Positions 9,559 to 23,312 of a DNA stretch of 64,000 nucleotides are shown here, one piece after another. The stretch comes from Stenotrophomonas maltophilia (GTDB lineage: Bacteria > Pseudomonadota > Gammaproteobacteria > Xanthomonadales > Xanthomonadaceae), in assembly GCF_002799155.1 (NCBI RefSeq), contig NZ_NERD01000002.1, positions 3,720,001-3,784,000 of the forward strand, in the 5' to 3' direction. Both the position numbers and the translations under genes were made by a program. The notes under the pieces are model-generated. The model saw only the letters and a program-made list of their open reading frames with translations. It searched no databases and was not told where the DNA came from. Every line of letters starts with the position of its first letter. Position 1 is the stretch's first letter.

Positions 9559-10422
9559 ATGATGCGCATCACCCCGCCCCTGCTGGTGCTCGCCGCCAGT
9601 CTACTCTCTGCCCCCGTGGCGATGGCGTTGAACGAGTACGGGATCGAAGGCATGGGCGTGGTCTCGACCCGCGCCGACGAGGGCCGCGCCACGATCAGTG
9701 CCGATGGCCGGCGCATCGTCTTCGCCCGCCGCGGCGAGGCCGGATGGGGCCTGTGGGAAGCGCGCGTGGTGGACGGCCGCTGGCAGCAGGCGCAGGCGCT
9801 GCCGGTAGGCGTGGCCGGTGAAGCCCGCGATCCCTACTTCAGCCGTGACGGCCGTTGGCTGCTGTTCGCGGCCGGCGGCGAGGGCAAGCTGGCGCTGTAC
9901 CGTGCCGCGTTGGCCGCCGACGGCCAGCCGGGCCCGGCGCAGCCGCTGGCCGGTGACGGCGGGCGCCGGGAAGAGCGCGGGCCAGCCCTGAGCGCGGATG
10001 GCAAGCAGCTGTTGTTTGCCCGCCAGCAGGGCCGTGGCGCCGGCTGGGACCTGTTCGTGGCGACGCTGGATGCGCAGGGCCTGCGCGGCCCGGCCAGCGC
10101 ACTGAGCGCGTTGAACAGCGCCGACGACGAGACCGACGGTGACTGGCTGGGCCATGACGGCGCCGTGGTATTCAGCCGTGGCAGCGGCAGTACCGCGCAG
10201 GTCTGGAGCAGCGGCTGCGCATGGAGCGGCGTGGCACTGCAGCCGCTGGGGCTGTCGTTCAACCAGGCTGGCGGCTGGACCGGCGCGCCGGTGATCGACA
10301 ACGCCAAGCCCGGCGAGATGATGGTCGCCAGCAGTGCGGCGAAGGCACCGCGTGCCGGGGGCGTGGATGTGTACCGGTTGGCGGTGCCCAAGGTGGCGGC
10401 GGTGCCCGGGTGCGTGCGGTAG
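9559..10422 (+). CDS. Periplasmic TolB-like beta-propeller protein
   Basis: A 287-residue exported protein. The start is one of two adjacent ATGs at 9559/9562, giving a signal peptide ending in APVAMA. Repeated PD40/WD40-like blades follow, each with a [22 protein letters not shown] or [12 protein letters not shown] type strand at about 35-residue spacing, as in TolB. No catalytic domain is attached, so a binding role is likely. The TAG stop at 10420-10422 is formed by the GTAG end of an intergenic palindrome. Confidence 0.8.
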   Translation: MMRITPPLLVLAASLLSAPVAMALNEYGIEGMGVVSTRADEGRATISADGRRIVFARRGEAGWGLWEARVVDGRWQQAQALPVGVAGEARDPYFSRDGRWLLFAAGGEGKLALYRAALAADGQPGPAQPLAGDGGRREERGPALSADGKQLLFARQQGRGAGWDLFVATLDAQGLRGPASALSALNSADDETDGDWLGHDGAVVFSRGSGSTAQVWSSGCAWSGVALQPLGLSFNQAGGWTGAPVIDNAKPGEMMVASSAAKAPRAGGVDVYRLAVPKVAAVPGCVR

Positions 10423-10441
10423 ATCCACGCCATGCGTGGAT
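10419..10441. repeat. GTAG-type palindrome (ATCCACGC...GCGTGGAT)
   Basis: Begins GTAG and carries ATCCACGC/GCGTGGAT arms. It supplies the stop codon of the preceding gene. It matches the GTAG-tagged short palindromes known in S. maltophilia. Confidence 0.75.
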
Positions 10442-10453
10442 GGTGCCCGCGAA

Positions 10454-10492
10454 GGGGTCAGAGCCCTTTCCTGCGGAAAGGGATCCGACCCC
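10454..10492. repeat. GGGGTC...GACCCC palindrome, copy 4
   Basis: Follows the GTAG element by 12 bases; arms of about 18 bases include CCCTTTCC/GGAAAGGG. It lies between convergent genes. Confidence 0.75.
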
Positions 10493-10505
10493 GGGCATTG
10501 CCCCG

Positions 10506-10775
10506 TCAGCGCGACAACACCTTGGCGCGCAACTGCTCGTACTCCATCTCGCTCAGCTGGCCGTTGTCCTTGCGCTGGTTCAACGCGGCCAGCTCGGCCT
10601 GCACGCTGTCCGGCAGCGCCTGTTCACGGGCCACGTGACGCGCGGCGGAGAGCTGTTCCGGCGGGCGCTTGCCAGCCCGCCAGGCCACGATGAAAACACC
10701 GACGATGATGGCCCCGAACACCAGCGTACCGATGCCCCAGATCAACCATTGCACCCATCCCAGTTCGGGTCCCAT
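10506..10775 (-). CDS. SHOCT-domain small membrane protein
   Basis: An 89-residue protein: one hydrophobic helix at about 8-32 (VQWLIWGIGTLVFGAIIVGV), a basic linker, and a C-terminal SHOCT-like motif LAALNQRKDNGQLSEMEYEQLRAKVL. SHOCT modules are short oligomerisation helices found next to membrane anchors. Its start lies about 30 bases from the end of hemB, which is upstream on the same strand, so co-transcription with hemB is possible. Confidence 0.8.
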   Translation of the reverse strand: MGPELGWVQWLIWGIGTLVFGAIIVGVFIVAWRAGKRPPEQLSAARHVAREQALPDSVQAELAALNQRKDNGQLSEMEYEQLRAKVLSR

Positions 10776-10792
10776 CGCGTATTCCTCCGTCT

Positions 10793-10807
10793 ATCGTGGC
10801 GCTATTG
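10793..10807. other. Short gap between hemB and the SHOCT gene
   Basis: The SHOCT gene start at 10775 lies about 30 bases beyond the hemB stop at 10808. No terminator hairpin is visible in the gap, so read-through is likely. Confidence 0.35.
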
Positions 10808-12734
<1,927 letters not shown>

Positions 12735-12857
12735 GGGGCAGCCGCGCCGGGCGCGGATTCACAGGCACGCGGGGGGCTCGCGCAGCCGTTCATTGTACGC
12801 CCCTGCCCGGCCCGCGGCCGTGTACCTGCGACGCCCTGTCGCACCCGGCGACGCGGC

Positions 12858-13106
12858 TCAGATCACGCCGCCACCCAGGCCCAGGCGCAGGATGCCGACC
12901 ACCACCACGATGCCGTTCAGCACCAGCCCAGCCCAGGCCCGGCCGCGCTTGGTCGGGTGGGTGAACAGGATGCCCAGCGCGGCGATCACCGCGCCCACGG
13001 CGGCGAACGGGATCAGGAACCAGTTGCCCCAGCCCAGCAGCGGAATCAGCGCCAGGATCATCCACAAGAGCGCCAGTACGCCCCACAACAGACTGATCAC
13101 ACCCAT
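12858..13106 (-). CDS. Small three-helix membrane protein
   Basis: An 82-residue hydrophobic protein with helices at about 2-24, 28-48 and 58-80; a THPTKRGRAWAGL loop separates the last two. The start has a GAG-rich binding site a few bases upstream. Short proteins of this shape are often annotated as DUF4190-like; the family is not certain here. Confidence 0.7.
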   Translation of the reverse strand: MGVISLLWGVLALLWMILALIPLLGWGNWFLIPFAAVGAVIAALGILFTHPTKRGRAWAGLVLNGIVVVVGILRLGLGGGVI

Positions 13107-13292
13107 TCCGCTCTCCCGCAGTTGGTTCCTGTCTGTCCACCATAGTCGTTCCCACGGTCGCCGCCTACTACCGTTGGCGGGGCTGTCACCGGCACCGTGC
13201 TAGCGTCCTGCCGTGCGCGCTCTGGCCCGGGTGTTGGCGCCGATTCAGAGTAGCCCGTCGATGATCGCAACCAGTCCTACAGGGGTCGTGCC

Positions 13293-13757
13293 ATGAACAT
13301 CCGTTGGGCCGCGCTGGCGGCCATCCTGCTGGTCGCCGCCGGTTGTGCCAGCACCTCCAAGGTCATGCTGGGGCGCGCCCGCGCGCCGATCGATCCGGCA
13401 CTGGTACAGATCTATTCGACGCCGCCGGCCGGCTCCCAGGAAATCGCCCAGCTGGAATCGGCGTCTGCCGTAGGCTTCGGCACGCAGGGCCAGACCGACG
13501 CGGCGGTGGCGCGCCTGAAGCGCGAGGCCGCAGCGCTGGGCGCCAATGGCGTGGTGCTGATGGGCGTGGGCAGCAGCGGCTCGCCGGTGGGCATGTCGGT
13601 GGGTGCCGGCACGTTCGGCTCGCATGTCGGCGGAGGGGTCGGCATCGGTATTCCGACCACGCAGAAGCGCGCCGCCGGCGTCGCGATCTGGGTACCGAAC
13701 CCGGCACCGCCGGCACGGCTGCCGACGCAGGTGATCACGCCGCAGCCGCAGCGTTGA
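13293..13757 (+). CDS. Lipoprotein of unknown function
   Basis: A 154-residue protein with a clear lipoprotein signal: MNIRWAALAAILLVAAGCAS, lipobox VAAGC. The mature part has a KREAAALGANGVVLMGVG segment, reminiscent of the YbjQ/Bsu-type repeat 'ALGANAIIG' in heavy-metal-associated pentameric proteins, then a Gly-rich region. The ATG at 13293 fits the signal peptide. Role unknown. Confidence 0.8.
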   Translation: MNIRWAALAAILLVAAGCASTSKVMLGRARAPIDPALVQIYSTPPAGSQEIAQLESASAVGFGTQGQTDAAVARLKREAAALGANGVVLMGVGSSGSPVGMSVGAGTFGSHVGGGVGIGIPTTQKRAAGVAIWVPNPAPPARLPTQVITPQPQR

Positions 13758-13767
13758 CGGTGATGCG

Positions 13768-13790
13768 GTAGATCCACGCCATGCGTGGAT
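13768..13790. repeat. GTAG-type palindrome (ATCCACGC...GCGTGGAT)
   Basis: Same sequence as the copy at 10419-10441, 10 bases after the lipoprotein stop. Confidence 0.75.
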
Positions 13791-13810
13791 GGGCATTCCC
13801 GGTGACGCAC

Positions 13811-13849
13811 GCGGTCAGAGCCCTTCCCTACGGAAAGGGATCCGACCCC
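13811..13849. repeat. GGGGTC...GACCCC palindrome, copy 5 (left end decayed)
   Basis: The left end reads GCGGTC instead of GGGGTC; the CCCTTCC/GGAAAGGG inner stem is kept. As at 10419-10492, a GTAG palindrome stands just ahead of it, so the two classes occur as a pair twice. Confidence 0.65.
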
Positions 13850-13859
13850 AGCGCTTCGG

Positions 13860-15656
13860 TTACTTGTACTTCGGCACGAACACCTTGTTCACCGCATCGG
13901 CCAGCTGGTCCGGCGGCAGCAGGCCCTGGTCGAGCAGGAAGTTGTTGAACGCCAGGCGGTCAAACTTCGCACCCAGTGCCAGCTCGGTCTGCATGCGCAG
14001 TTCCAGGATGCGGGTGTAGCCATAGAAGTAGCTGCCCGCCTGGCCCGGCATGCGCACCATGTAGCGGTCCAGTTCCTGGGTGGCCATCGCCTTGGACAGG
14101 CCGACCTGCTCCATCAGTACGCGCTCGCCGTTGGCACGGTCGGTCAGGCCGAGGTTGAGCATCGGGTCGAGCATCGCGCGCGCGGCCCGCAGCAGGCGGA
14201 ACTGCAGGGCGATCATCTGCCCATCCAGCGGCTCGTACGGCACCATCTCGGCTTCGGCATACAACGCCCAGCCTTCCACGTTCACCGAATTGAACGCGAA
14301 CATGGTGCGTGCCAGCGAGACGCCACGCTCGACCATGGCGGTGAACTGCAGCTCGTGGCCGGGGCGGCCTTCATGCGCGCTCAGCGTCCACGCCGCCGCG
14401 CCGAAGTTGAAATCATCGTACTGCGCGCCCGGGCCCGCGGCCGGGTTGCCCAGCGGCAGCACGAAGGTGCCCTGCTGCCCGGTGTTGTTGACCAGCGGCG
14501 CCGGCAGGAAATGCGGTGCCGGGCTGGCCGCGCTCTCGGCGGCCGAACCCAGGCGCATCTGCATGGCGCGCTTGGGCACATCGACGATGGCGTGCTCGCG
14601 GATCAGCGGATCGATCGCATCGATCACCTTGCGGTAGTGGCCTTCCAGATGATCGTCGGCGATCTTGTCGGCCTTCAGCGCGCGGATCACCGCCACCGGG
14701 TCGCTCGGATCGGCCACCTTCAGGCCCTTGTCCTTCACCACCAGTGGTGCCAGCTGCTGCATCGCCGAACGGGTTTCCATGAATTCCAGCTGCGCGCGCT
14801 GCATCAGCAGCTTCGGGTCGATGTCGATGCCGACCTGCTTGAGCTGGTAGGCGTACAACGGCGCCGGCAGGCGTGCGTCGGTGCGCGCCTTCGGCAGCAC
14901 CTCCTTGCGAGTCCAGGCAGCGTAGTCCTTCATCTGCCCGGCCAGGGCCTTCATCGCCTCGTCGGCGCCGGCAATCTGGTACTTCTTCAGCAGCGACTCG
15001 ATGCCGCTGATGTAGGTCTCGACGTTGTCCAACGACTGCTGCACTTCGATCTTCGTCGGCTGCAGCAGGCTGCTGTCCTTCAGCCGTTCCTCGTAGCGCT
15101 GGCGGGCCAGCGTGGTGAACGCGGTGCCGCCCGGCTGCAGGCCGGCATACGCCTTGAGGCGGTCGAGCGCCTTGGCCCGGCGCTCGGCCGGTACCTGGTC
15201 GGACAGCAGCAGGTTGAGGCCGCTGAACACCGTCTGCGGCGCATCGCTCCACGGCAGCAGGTACTTCTCGTTGAGCTCGCTGCCTTCGATGTTCTGGTTG
15301 GCCGCGTGGATCATGATCTCCAGGTCCTGGCGGACATTGGGATCCTGCTCGGCGGCCAGCTTCGCCTTCAGTTCGTCGCGTGCCTTGGCCATCGCGGCCC
15401 GGTAGCGCTTGCCGTTGTCCGGGCCGAGGTCAGCCACCTTGTCATCGTAGCCGGGCACGCCGAAGAAGCCGGTTTCTTCCGGCTGGAACGGGCCCTGCGC
15501 ATCGAGCAGGATCTGCGCCAGTGCGTTGCTGCGGGCCACCCAGGCCGGGCTGGCCGGGGTAGCGGCCTTGGCGGCGGGTGCAGCCAGCGCCGGCGGTGCG
15601 GACAGCAACGGGGCAGCAGTCAGGGCCAGGGCAACAGCGAGCGCAATCGGCTTCAT
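13860..15656 (-). CDS. DUF885 peptidase-like exported protein
   Basis: A 598-residue protein with a signal peptide (MKPIALAVALALTAAPLLSA, cleavage near PPALAA). The DUF885 family is predicted to be metallopeptidase-like, and the landmark here is LSAHEGRPGHELQF, an HExGH-type motif (about residue 425), with SVNVEGWALYAEAEM downstream and the LPGQAGSYFYGYTRI-like tail. Start taken at the ATG 15656 that begins the signal peptide. The substrate is unknown; the likely location is periplasm or outer surface. Confidence 0.85.
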   Translation of the reverse strand: MKPIALAVALALTAAPLLSAPPALAAPAAKAATPASPAWVARSNALAQILLDAQGPFQPEETGFFGVPGYDDKVADLGPDNGKRYRAAMAKARDELKAKLAAEQDPNVRQDLEIMIHAANQNIEGSELNEKYLLPWSDAPQTVFSGLNLLLSDQVPAERRAKALDRLKAYAGLQPGGTAFTTLARQRYEERLKDSSLLQPTKIEVQQSLDNVETYISGIESLLKKYQIAGADEAMKALAGQMKDYAAWTRKEVLPKARTDARLPAPLYAYQLKQVGIDIDPKLLMQRAQLEFMETRSAMQQLAPLVVKDKGLKVADPSDPVAVIRALKADKIADDHLEGHYRKVIDAIDPLIREHAIVDVPKRAMQMRLGSAAESAASPAPHFLPAPLVNNTGQQGTFVLPLGNPAAGPGAQYDDFNFGAAAWTLSAHEGRPGHELQFTAMVERGVSLARTMFAFNSVNVEGWALYAEAEMVPYEPLDGQMIALQFRLLRAARAMLDPMLNLGLTDRANGERVLMEQVGLSKAMATQELDRYMVRMPGQAGSYFYGYTRILELRMQTELALGAKFDRLAFNNFLLDQGLLPPDQLADAVNKVFVPKYK

Positions 15657-15974
15657 GGGACACTCCAGCAAAGGGTTGCCCGCACCCTACGCGCTCACGG
15701 CCATGGCGACAATCGGCTGGAGGTCACGGCGACCGCATTGGGGACACCGCGATCATGCAATGGCGGATCCGGATAGAAGCTGGCTACGATGCCCTTCATT
15801 TCGCGCAGGACCCTTGCATTGTCGTGAAGATCAGCGGAGCCCGTTGGCACGCCCTCATGCTGGAAGAGCGGAGATGACCAGCTGTTCAATCGCGGGCAGG
15901 TCCGGTCGCCGCACTCCAAGGCCATGACGGTACGCCAGCCAGGCGCGTCTTCCGCGTTGAATTAAAAGCTGAGA
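15657..15974. other. Intergenic DNA left of the toxin/immunity island
   Basis: GC-rich and without a supported gene. A 40-codon frame at 15755-15877 (starting MQWRIRIEAGYDALHF) is protein-like but unsupported. Base composition drops sharply at about 15958, where the AT-richer island begins. Confidence 0.4.
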
Positions 15975-16172
15975 ATGATTGAAGTTAGAACGGGAGGAGC
16001 AGACTTGAGCATTCGACAACCTGAAATTCTTCCACAAATTCGAGGTGGCAGTTCAATTCCCAGATGGAAATTTGCAGACGATTCCGGCCTGATGCACGGG
16101 ATACTGTTTAGAGCACAAGGTTATCCAAATGGCATTCCAATTGAAGCCATGAATTTTCCAGGTGCCAAGTGA
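15975..16172 (+). pseudogene. Truncated C-terminal tail, probably of a polymorphic toxin
   Basis: A 65-codon frame with a TAA stop a few codons upstream (15963-15965) and no ribosome site of note. The translation ends IPIEAMNFPGAK and looks like the C-terminal end of a larger protein, not a whole one. Its TGA (16170-16172) shares a base with the ATG of the next gene, the coupling usual for toxin and immunity pairs. Base composition is clearly more AT-rich than the flanks. I infer a displaced toxin C-terminus whose body is lost; no toxin family was recognised. Confidence 0.5.
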
Positions 16173-16726
16173 TGAACGAAAAAGATGTGGTTTCAGCCCT
16201 GAAGGAGCAAGGCTGGGTCTGCGCGAGGGATGAGGTGGGAGACTATTTCTGCATAGCGAATATTGGTCATTGCCAAGTTCAGGTTATTCCTTACGTAGGT
16301 AAAAGGTCGGATCATTTTCGTGTTTCACTTACGCCTTCAATCTCATCAGAGGAATTTTCAACAGCAGTTGGACTAATCCTGGGTGAAGGGAGAGATTACG
16401 TCCCTGTAATTGTGAGCAATGAACTCCCTGAGAAGTTGGTCGAGCTCTCAGCTAATGATGTGTCCAGATTGTCAGAGAAAGCGATCTCCTGGGCGCATGC
16501 TCAAAGCCTTGAAGATGGACTAGCTGCATATAGAAATCTGCCAACAGATGCTAAAGGCGCTATGCCACTTCGCCACTTAGCGGCATTGGCGATTGCCGGG
16601 GAGGTGGATAGCCTTGAATCGTACCGGAGAAATTTTGAGCTGGGTGATCGTCTTGGCTTTGTTCCATACATAACTTCCGAAATGATTGACAGAGCAATTT
16701 CGATAGCCCAAAAACATAGGGCTTGA
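16172..16726 (+). CDS. Immunity-like protein of a toxin remnant locus
   Basis: A 184-residue cytoplasmic protein without signal peptide or membrane helix. It starts MNEKDVVSALKEQGWVCAR and continues with a beta-rich N-half (YFCIANIGHCQVQVIPYVG) and a helical C-half (SEKAISWAHAQSLEDGLAAYR). The size, composition and TGATG coupling to the upstream fragment fit an immunity protein. AT-rich codons (AAA, GAA, TTT) unlike the neighbouring genes point to horizontal transfer. A GTG three bases earlier is an alternative start. Function is inferred from context only. Confidence 0.6.
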   Translation: MNEKDVVSALKEQGWVCARDEVGDYFCIANIGHCQVQVIPYVGKRSDHFRVSLTPSISSEEFSTAVGLILGEGRDYVPVIVSNELPEKLVELSANDVSRLSEKAISWAHAQSLEDGLAAYRNLPTDAKGAMPLRHLAALAIAGEVDSLESYRRNFELGDRLGFVPYITSEMIDRAISIAQKHRA

Positions 16727-17342
16727 CCGATAACAAATAGCCCCGGCAATTCGTAGAGCGCGGCGCACATCACGCTTTACCAGTCGATCGCCGTCCAGCG
16801 TGTAATGCCAGAACCCATGGCTGAATCTCGCATGTGTTCCTGAAGCGTCCGACCAGATTCGCACGTACGGGGGCGGCCCAGGCTTCCCTTCAACATCCAG
16901 CGAAACGGCCTTCACCCCTGCCCACCCACTGCATACCAGGGATCGAGCGCGCCTCTCGTTGTGCGCCTTCGTCACCCGCAGGCCGGTAGATCACATTCTG
17001 GGCGCTATCGAATAGGGGTTCGGAAGGATCGTGGACACCGCATACGTTCGCATTGCACGCTCCTTCGAGGATGAAGTGAATCGTTGCAGTAAGAACTGCG
17101 CTGGGCTCAATCATTGGAGGGGACCTGTGCCAGCAATCCGGAACGTCGTTCGCACTATCAATCCACGCTATCGAAGGAGTGAGGATTGAAGGCTTCGCCA
17201 CTCGCGAACCGGTTCATCAGCGTCGTGTGGTGTCGGAACTGTTTGGCCTCACACCTGACATGCCGAGCTCAGCCGAGGCCCGATCGGCAAGTGAATTCAA
17301 CTGTGGCGGATCACGACAGCCTCGGTCTCGGCGATCGTGCGG
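16727..17342. other. Gene-poor region right of the immunity gene
   Basis: No confident gene. On the minus strand, 16745-16975 encodes a protein-like fragment (GTG start at 16975; the stretch RIWSDASGTHARFSHGFWHY is the most convincing part) that then runs antisense into the immunity gene, as if a resident gene had been cut by the island. Other frames here look random. Composition returns to GC-rich by about 16790. Confidence 0.4.
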
Positions 17343-17858
17343 TCACAACGCGGCGGTGAGTGGGCATTCGCCGCGCTCGCGGCAGGCCTGCAGTTCGCAT
17401 TCCTGCGCGGCTTCAACGTCATCCAGTGCGGTCAGGTCGAACGTCTGCTTGTTCTCGCCCAGCACGTACATCACCGGGTAGTCCCACACGTCGTCACTGC
17501 GGGTACCCTTCACGAACAGCCGGCCCTGCGCGCGTGGTCCTTCCAGGGCCACGGTCAGGCCAACATCGCGCTGGCCGTTGATCGCGGTCTGCATGCTGCC
17601 CAGTGGCATCGATTCAATATGCAGCGGCTCGCCGAAGGCTTCCACCAGTTCGATGCTGCAGCCAGCGCGGCGCAACGCTTCACGCATCGGCGGGCTTTCG
17701 CGTGCCGCCTCGCTCCAGCGCAGCACGCTCCAGGCCACTGTGCCACCGGCGCCGGCCAGCACCAGCAGCACGGTCAGCGGCATCGCCCAGCGCCAGTGGC
17801 GGCACCACCAGCCGGCGGGCTTGGGGCCATGGGTGGGAATCGGCGGTGGCAGGGTCAT
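17343..17858 (-). CDS. Coa1-family membrane-anchored protein
   Basis: A 171-residue protein: a Pro-rich N-terminus, one membrane helix at about 25-45 (WAMPLTVLLVLAGAGGTVAW), then an exposed domain with MREALRRAGCSIELVEAFGEPL and GPRAQGRLFVKGTR. This layout matches bacterial proteins of the cytochrome oxidase assembly factor Coa1 family. Whether it acts in oxidase assembly here is unproven. The start has a GGAG 8 bases upstream. It lies 25 bases after the DPP IV gene on the same strand. Confidence 0.75.
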   Translation of the reverse strand: MTLPPPIPTHGPKPAGWWCRHWRWAMPLTVLLVLAGAGGTVAWSVLRWSEAARESPPMREALRRAGCSIELVEAFGEPLHIESMPLGSMQTAINGQRDVGLTVALEGPRAQGRLFVKGTRSDDVWDYPVMYVLGENKQTFDLTALDDVEAAQECELQACRERGECPLTAAL

Positions 17859-17883
17859 CGGCGGGCTCCTTCCCGTTCGTGCA

Positions 17884-20965
<3,082 letters not shown>

Positions 20966-21077
20966 GGCGTCGGCTCGGGGTGCGGAAAGGAACCTGAAGT
21001 CTAGTGCGAGAGTTGGGTTGGCACCGTCATGTCGGGCCGGTAACCTCGCCTCTCCCCCGAAACGCAGCATCCCCCGC

Positions 21078-21686
21078 ATGAGTGCAAACCGCCCGCCGCT
21101 CTCCCCGCTGTCCACGCTGATCTTCGCCTCGCGCTGGCTGCAGCTGCCGCTGTACCTGGGCCTGATCGTGGCGCAGTGCGTCTACGTGTTCCTGTTCGGC
21201 AAGGAACTGTGGCACCTGATCTCGCACTCGGTCTCGATGGGCGAACAGCAGATCATGCTGATCGTGCTGGGCCTGATCGACGTGGTGATGATCTCCAACC
21301 TGCTGGTGATGGTGATCGTCGGCGGCTACGAGACCTTCGTCTCGCGCCTGCGCCTGGAAGGCCACCCGGACCAGCCGGAGTGGCTGAGCCACGTCAACGC
21401 CAGCGTGCTGAAGGTGAAGCTGGCGATGGCGATCATCGGCATCTCCTCGATCCACCTGCTGAAGACCTTCATCGCCAGTGGCGCACTGAATGGCATCCCG
21501 CTGTGCACGCCGGAACAGATGAGCGTGGCTGCCGCCAACATCGGTGTCGCCCGCTGCTCGATGCTGACCCCGGACGGCGTGCTGTGGCAGACCATCATCC
21601 ACTGCGTGTTCATCCTGTCGGCAATCGGCATCGCCTGGACCGACAAGCTGATGTCCAACAGCCACAGCAAGTCGCACGACCACTGA
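21078..21686 (+). CDS. yqhA: UPF0114 (YqhA) family membrane protein
   Basis: A 202-residue inner membrane protein with helices at about 13-40, 52-80, 108-130 and 175-195. The segments [39 protein letters not shown] and [18 protein letters not shown] are diagnostic for TIGR00645/UPF0114. The ATG at 21078 gives the conserved beginning. No function is established for the family. Confidence 0.9.
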   Translation: MSANRPPLSPLSTLIFASRWLQLPLYLGLIVAQCVYVFLFGKELWHLISHSVSMGEQQIMLIVLGLIDVVMISNLLVMVIVGGYETFVSRLRLEGHPDQPEWLSHVNASVLKVKLAMAIIGISSIHLLKTFIASGALNGIPLCTPEQMSVAAANIGVARCSMLTPDGVLWQTIIHCVFILSAIGIAWTDKLMSNSHSKSHDH

Positions 21687-21885
21687 GGTCGTCGCCGGCA
21701 ACGGCGGTGGCCGTTGCCCCTTCCGGCCACCGCCCCTTGTACGCGGCGGTGGCCGGGATGCTAGATTGCACCCTCGCCGTTGCCGGCGGTGGCGTCGGGA
21801 AACGTCACCCTGCCGCGCCCGGACCGCAGGTCCCGGCCATGCATATCAATGATTTACGTCACGTCGTCTTCTAGAGGGGAGCAGG

Positions 21886-22899
21886 ATGTCGCACGTCTCA
21901 ACGATCACCGCCGCGCGCCGGTGGCTGCCGGTTGCTTTGGCACTGGCGCTGGCCGCCTGCTCGGGCAAGGAAGAATCCGCAGCACCGGCCCCGGCCGCCG
22001 CACCCGCCGCCGCCGCACCGACCGCACCGGTGGTCGCCGCCAAGGTGCAGTCGATGGGCACCGAGCAGCTGCGTGAGTCGGCCAGCCAGGCCCTGCGCGA
22101 GAACCGCATGTACGCGCCGGCCGGCGACAACGCCATCGAGTACTACCTCGCCCTGCGCGACAAGACCCCGGACGACGCCTCGGTGAAGAGCGCGCTGACC
22201 GACCTGCTGCCGTACACCCTGATCGCCGCCGAGCAGCACCTGGGCCGCGAGGACTACACCGAGGCGCAGCGCCTGGTGGCGCTGATCGAGAAGGTGGATG
22301 CCTCCGCGCCGGCCCTGCCGCGCCTGAAGGACGGCCTGGCCAAGGGCGTGCAGAACGCTGCCAAGCGCACCGAAGCCGAAGCCGAGAAAGCCAAGAAGGA
22401 CGCCGAGGACCGCAGCAAGCAGCAGACCGAACAGCAGCGCCTGGCCGAGCAGCGCGCCAAGGAAGCCGACGCGGCCAAGCAGATCGCTGCGCAGCAGGAT
22501 GCTGCCCGCCGCGACAACGAGCGCCAGGAGGCCGAGCGCCAGGCCGCTGCCCGCCGCGAAGCCGAGCAGAAGCAGCAGCAGGCGGCCGCCCAGCAGGCCA
22601 GCGCCGCACGCCAGGCGGCGGCTCCGGCGGCCGCTGCGGCGCCGAACCTGCGCCCGGTCAGCACCCCGGCACCGCGTTATCCGTCCGAGGCGCTGCGTGC
22701 AGGCACCTCCGGCGAAGTGCTGGTGGAAATCACCGTCGGCACTGACGGTTCGGTGATCAACGCCCGCGTGCTGCGCGCAACGCCGTCGCGCGTCTTCGAT
22801 CGCGAAGCCATGAACGCAGTCAAGCGCTGGCGCTTCGAGCCGGTCAGCGCGCCGGTCACCACCCGCCGCACCCTGGTATTCGCCCCGGGCGGCGGCTGA
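21886..22899 (+). CDS. Lipoprotein with TonB C-terminal domain
   Basis: A 337-residue protein. Residues 1-25 form a lipoprotein signal (lipobox LAAC). An Ala/Pro-rich linker precedes a helical region of two or more repeats (about 55-150) and a long charged coiled coil of Glu, Gln, Lys and Ala (about 160-245). The C-terminal domain (about 255-337: TPAPRYPSEALRAGTSGEVL, DGSVINARVLRATP) is a TonB_C energy-transducing fold. It lacks the N-terminal membrane anchor of true TonB, so it probably links envelope layers rather than powering a receptor. Confidence 0.85.
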   Translation: MSHVSTITAARRWLPVALALALAACSGKEESAAPAPAAAPAAAAPTAPVVAAKVQSMGTEQLRESASQALRENRMYAPAGDNAIEYYLALRDKTPDDASVKSALTDLLPYTLIAAEQHLGREDYTEAQRLVALIEKVDASAPALPRLKDGLAKGVQNAAKRTEAEAEKAKKDAEDRSKQQTEQQRLAEQRAKEADAAKQIAAQQDAARRDNERQEAERQAAARREAEQKQQQAAAQQASAARQAAAPAAAAAPNLRPVSTPAPRYPSEALRAGTSGEVLVEITVGTDGSVINARVLRATPSRVFDREAMNAVKRWRFEPVSAPVTTRRTLVFAPGGG

Positions 22900-22904
22900 C
22901 CACG

Positions 22905-22930
22905 AAAAGGGGACGGAGGGGATTAAGTCG
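22905..22930. repeat. RAYT-linked repeat, solo copy
   Basis: AAAAGGGGACGGAGGGGATT followed by AAGTCG, six bases after the TonB-like gene stop. The same unit flanks the RAYT gene at 24089 and 24913 and makes up the 66-bp palindrome at 60357. Confidence 0.85.
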
Positions 22931-22950
22931 TTTCCGTCCCGCAATGACCA

Positions 22951-22975
22951 CACGGCCCGGCATGTCCGGGCCGTG
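22951..22975. terminator. Hairpin terminator between convergent genes
   Basis: CACGGCCCGG (22951-22960) pairs perfectly with CCGGGCCGTG (22966-22975) across a five-base loop, followed by TTCGTTT. It ends the TonB-like gene and probably serves the convergent gene as well. Confidence 0.75.
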
Positions 22976-22981
22976 TTCGTT

Positions 22982-23236
22982 TCAGGGGTAGCTGTCGATC
23001 AGGCGCTGCAGTGCTGGATCGCGCGCAGCCAGCACCTGGAACAGGCCCAGCGCATGCAGGCCCGGCAGCAGCGCACGCAGGTCGGCCTCAGCGGTGGCGC
23101 GGGTGGCGTCATTGCTGGCGGGATCCTGCCAGTCACGGACGCTGGCGAGGAAGGCACCGACGCTGCCCTTGCGCACGGTGAGGCCGTTTACCTGCACCTC
23201 GTTCTGGTGGTCGGGAAGGATGGCCTGCGGCTGCAT
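22982..23236 (-). CDS. Small hypothetical protein
   Basis: An 84-residue soluble protein starting MQPQAILPDHQNEVQVNG at an ATG with a GGAG 8 bases upstream. The rest is helical (VGAFLASVRDW, LRALLPGLHALGLFQVL). No family was recognised. It diverges from the AraC-type regulator with a 76-base gap and is a likely target of that regulator. Confidence 0.65.
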   Translation of the reverse strand: MQPQAILPDHQNEVQVNGLTVRKGSVGAFLASVRDWQDPASNDATRATAEADLRALLPGLHALGLFQVLAARDPALQRLIDSYP

Positions 23237-23312
23237 GGGTGATGCTCCATTGAGGGGACTTCCAGTATCGACACCGCGCAGCGACCGTTCTGCCGTATAA
23301 CTGCCAAACGAT

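Noticed and set aside
15695..15925. 76-codon minus-strand frame left of the island
   Set aside because: No ribosome site or recognisable motif; probably chance.
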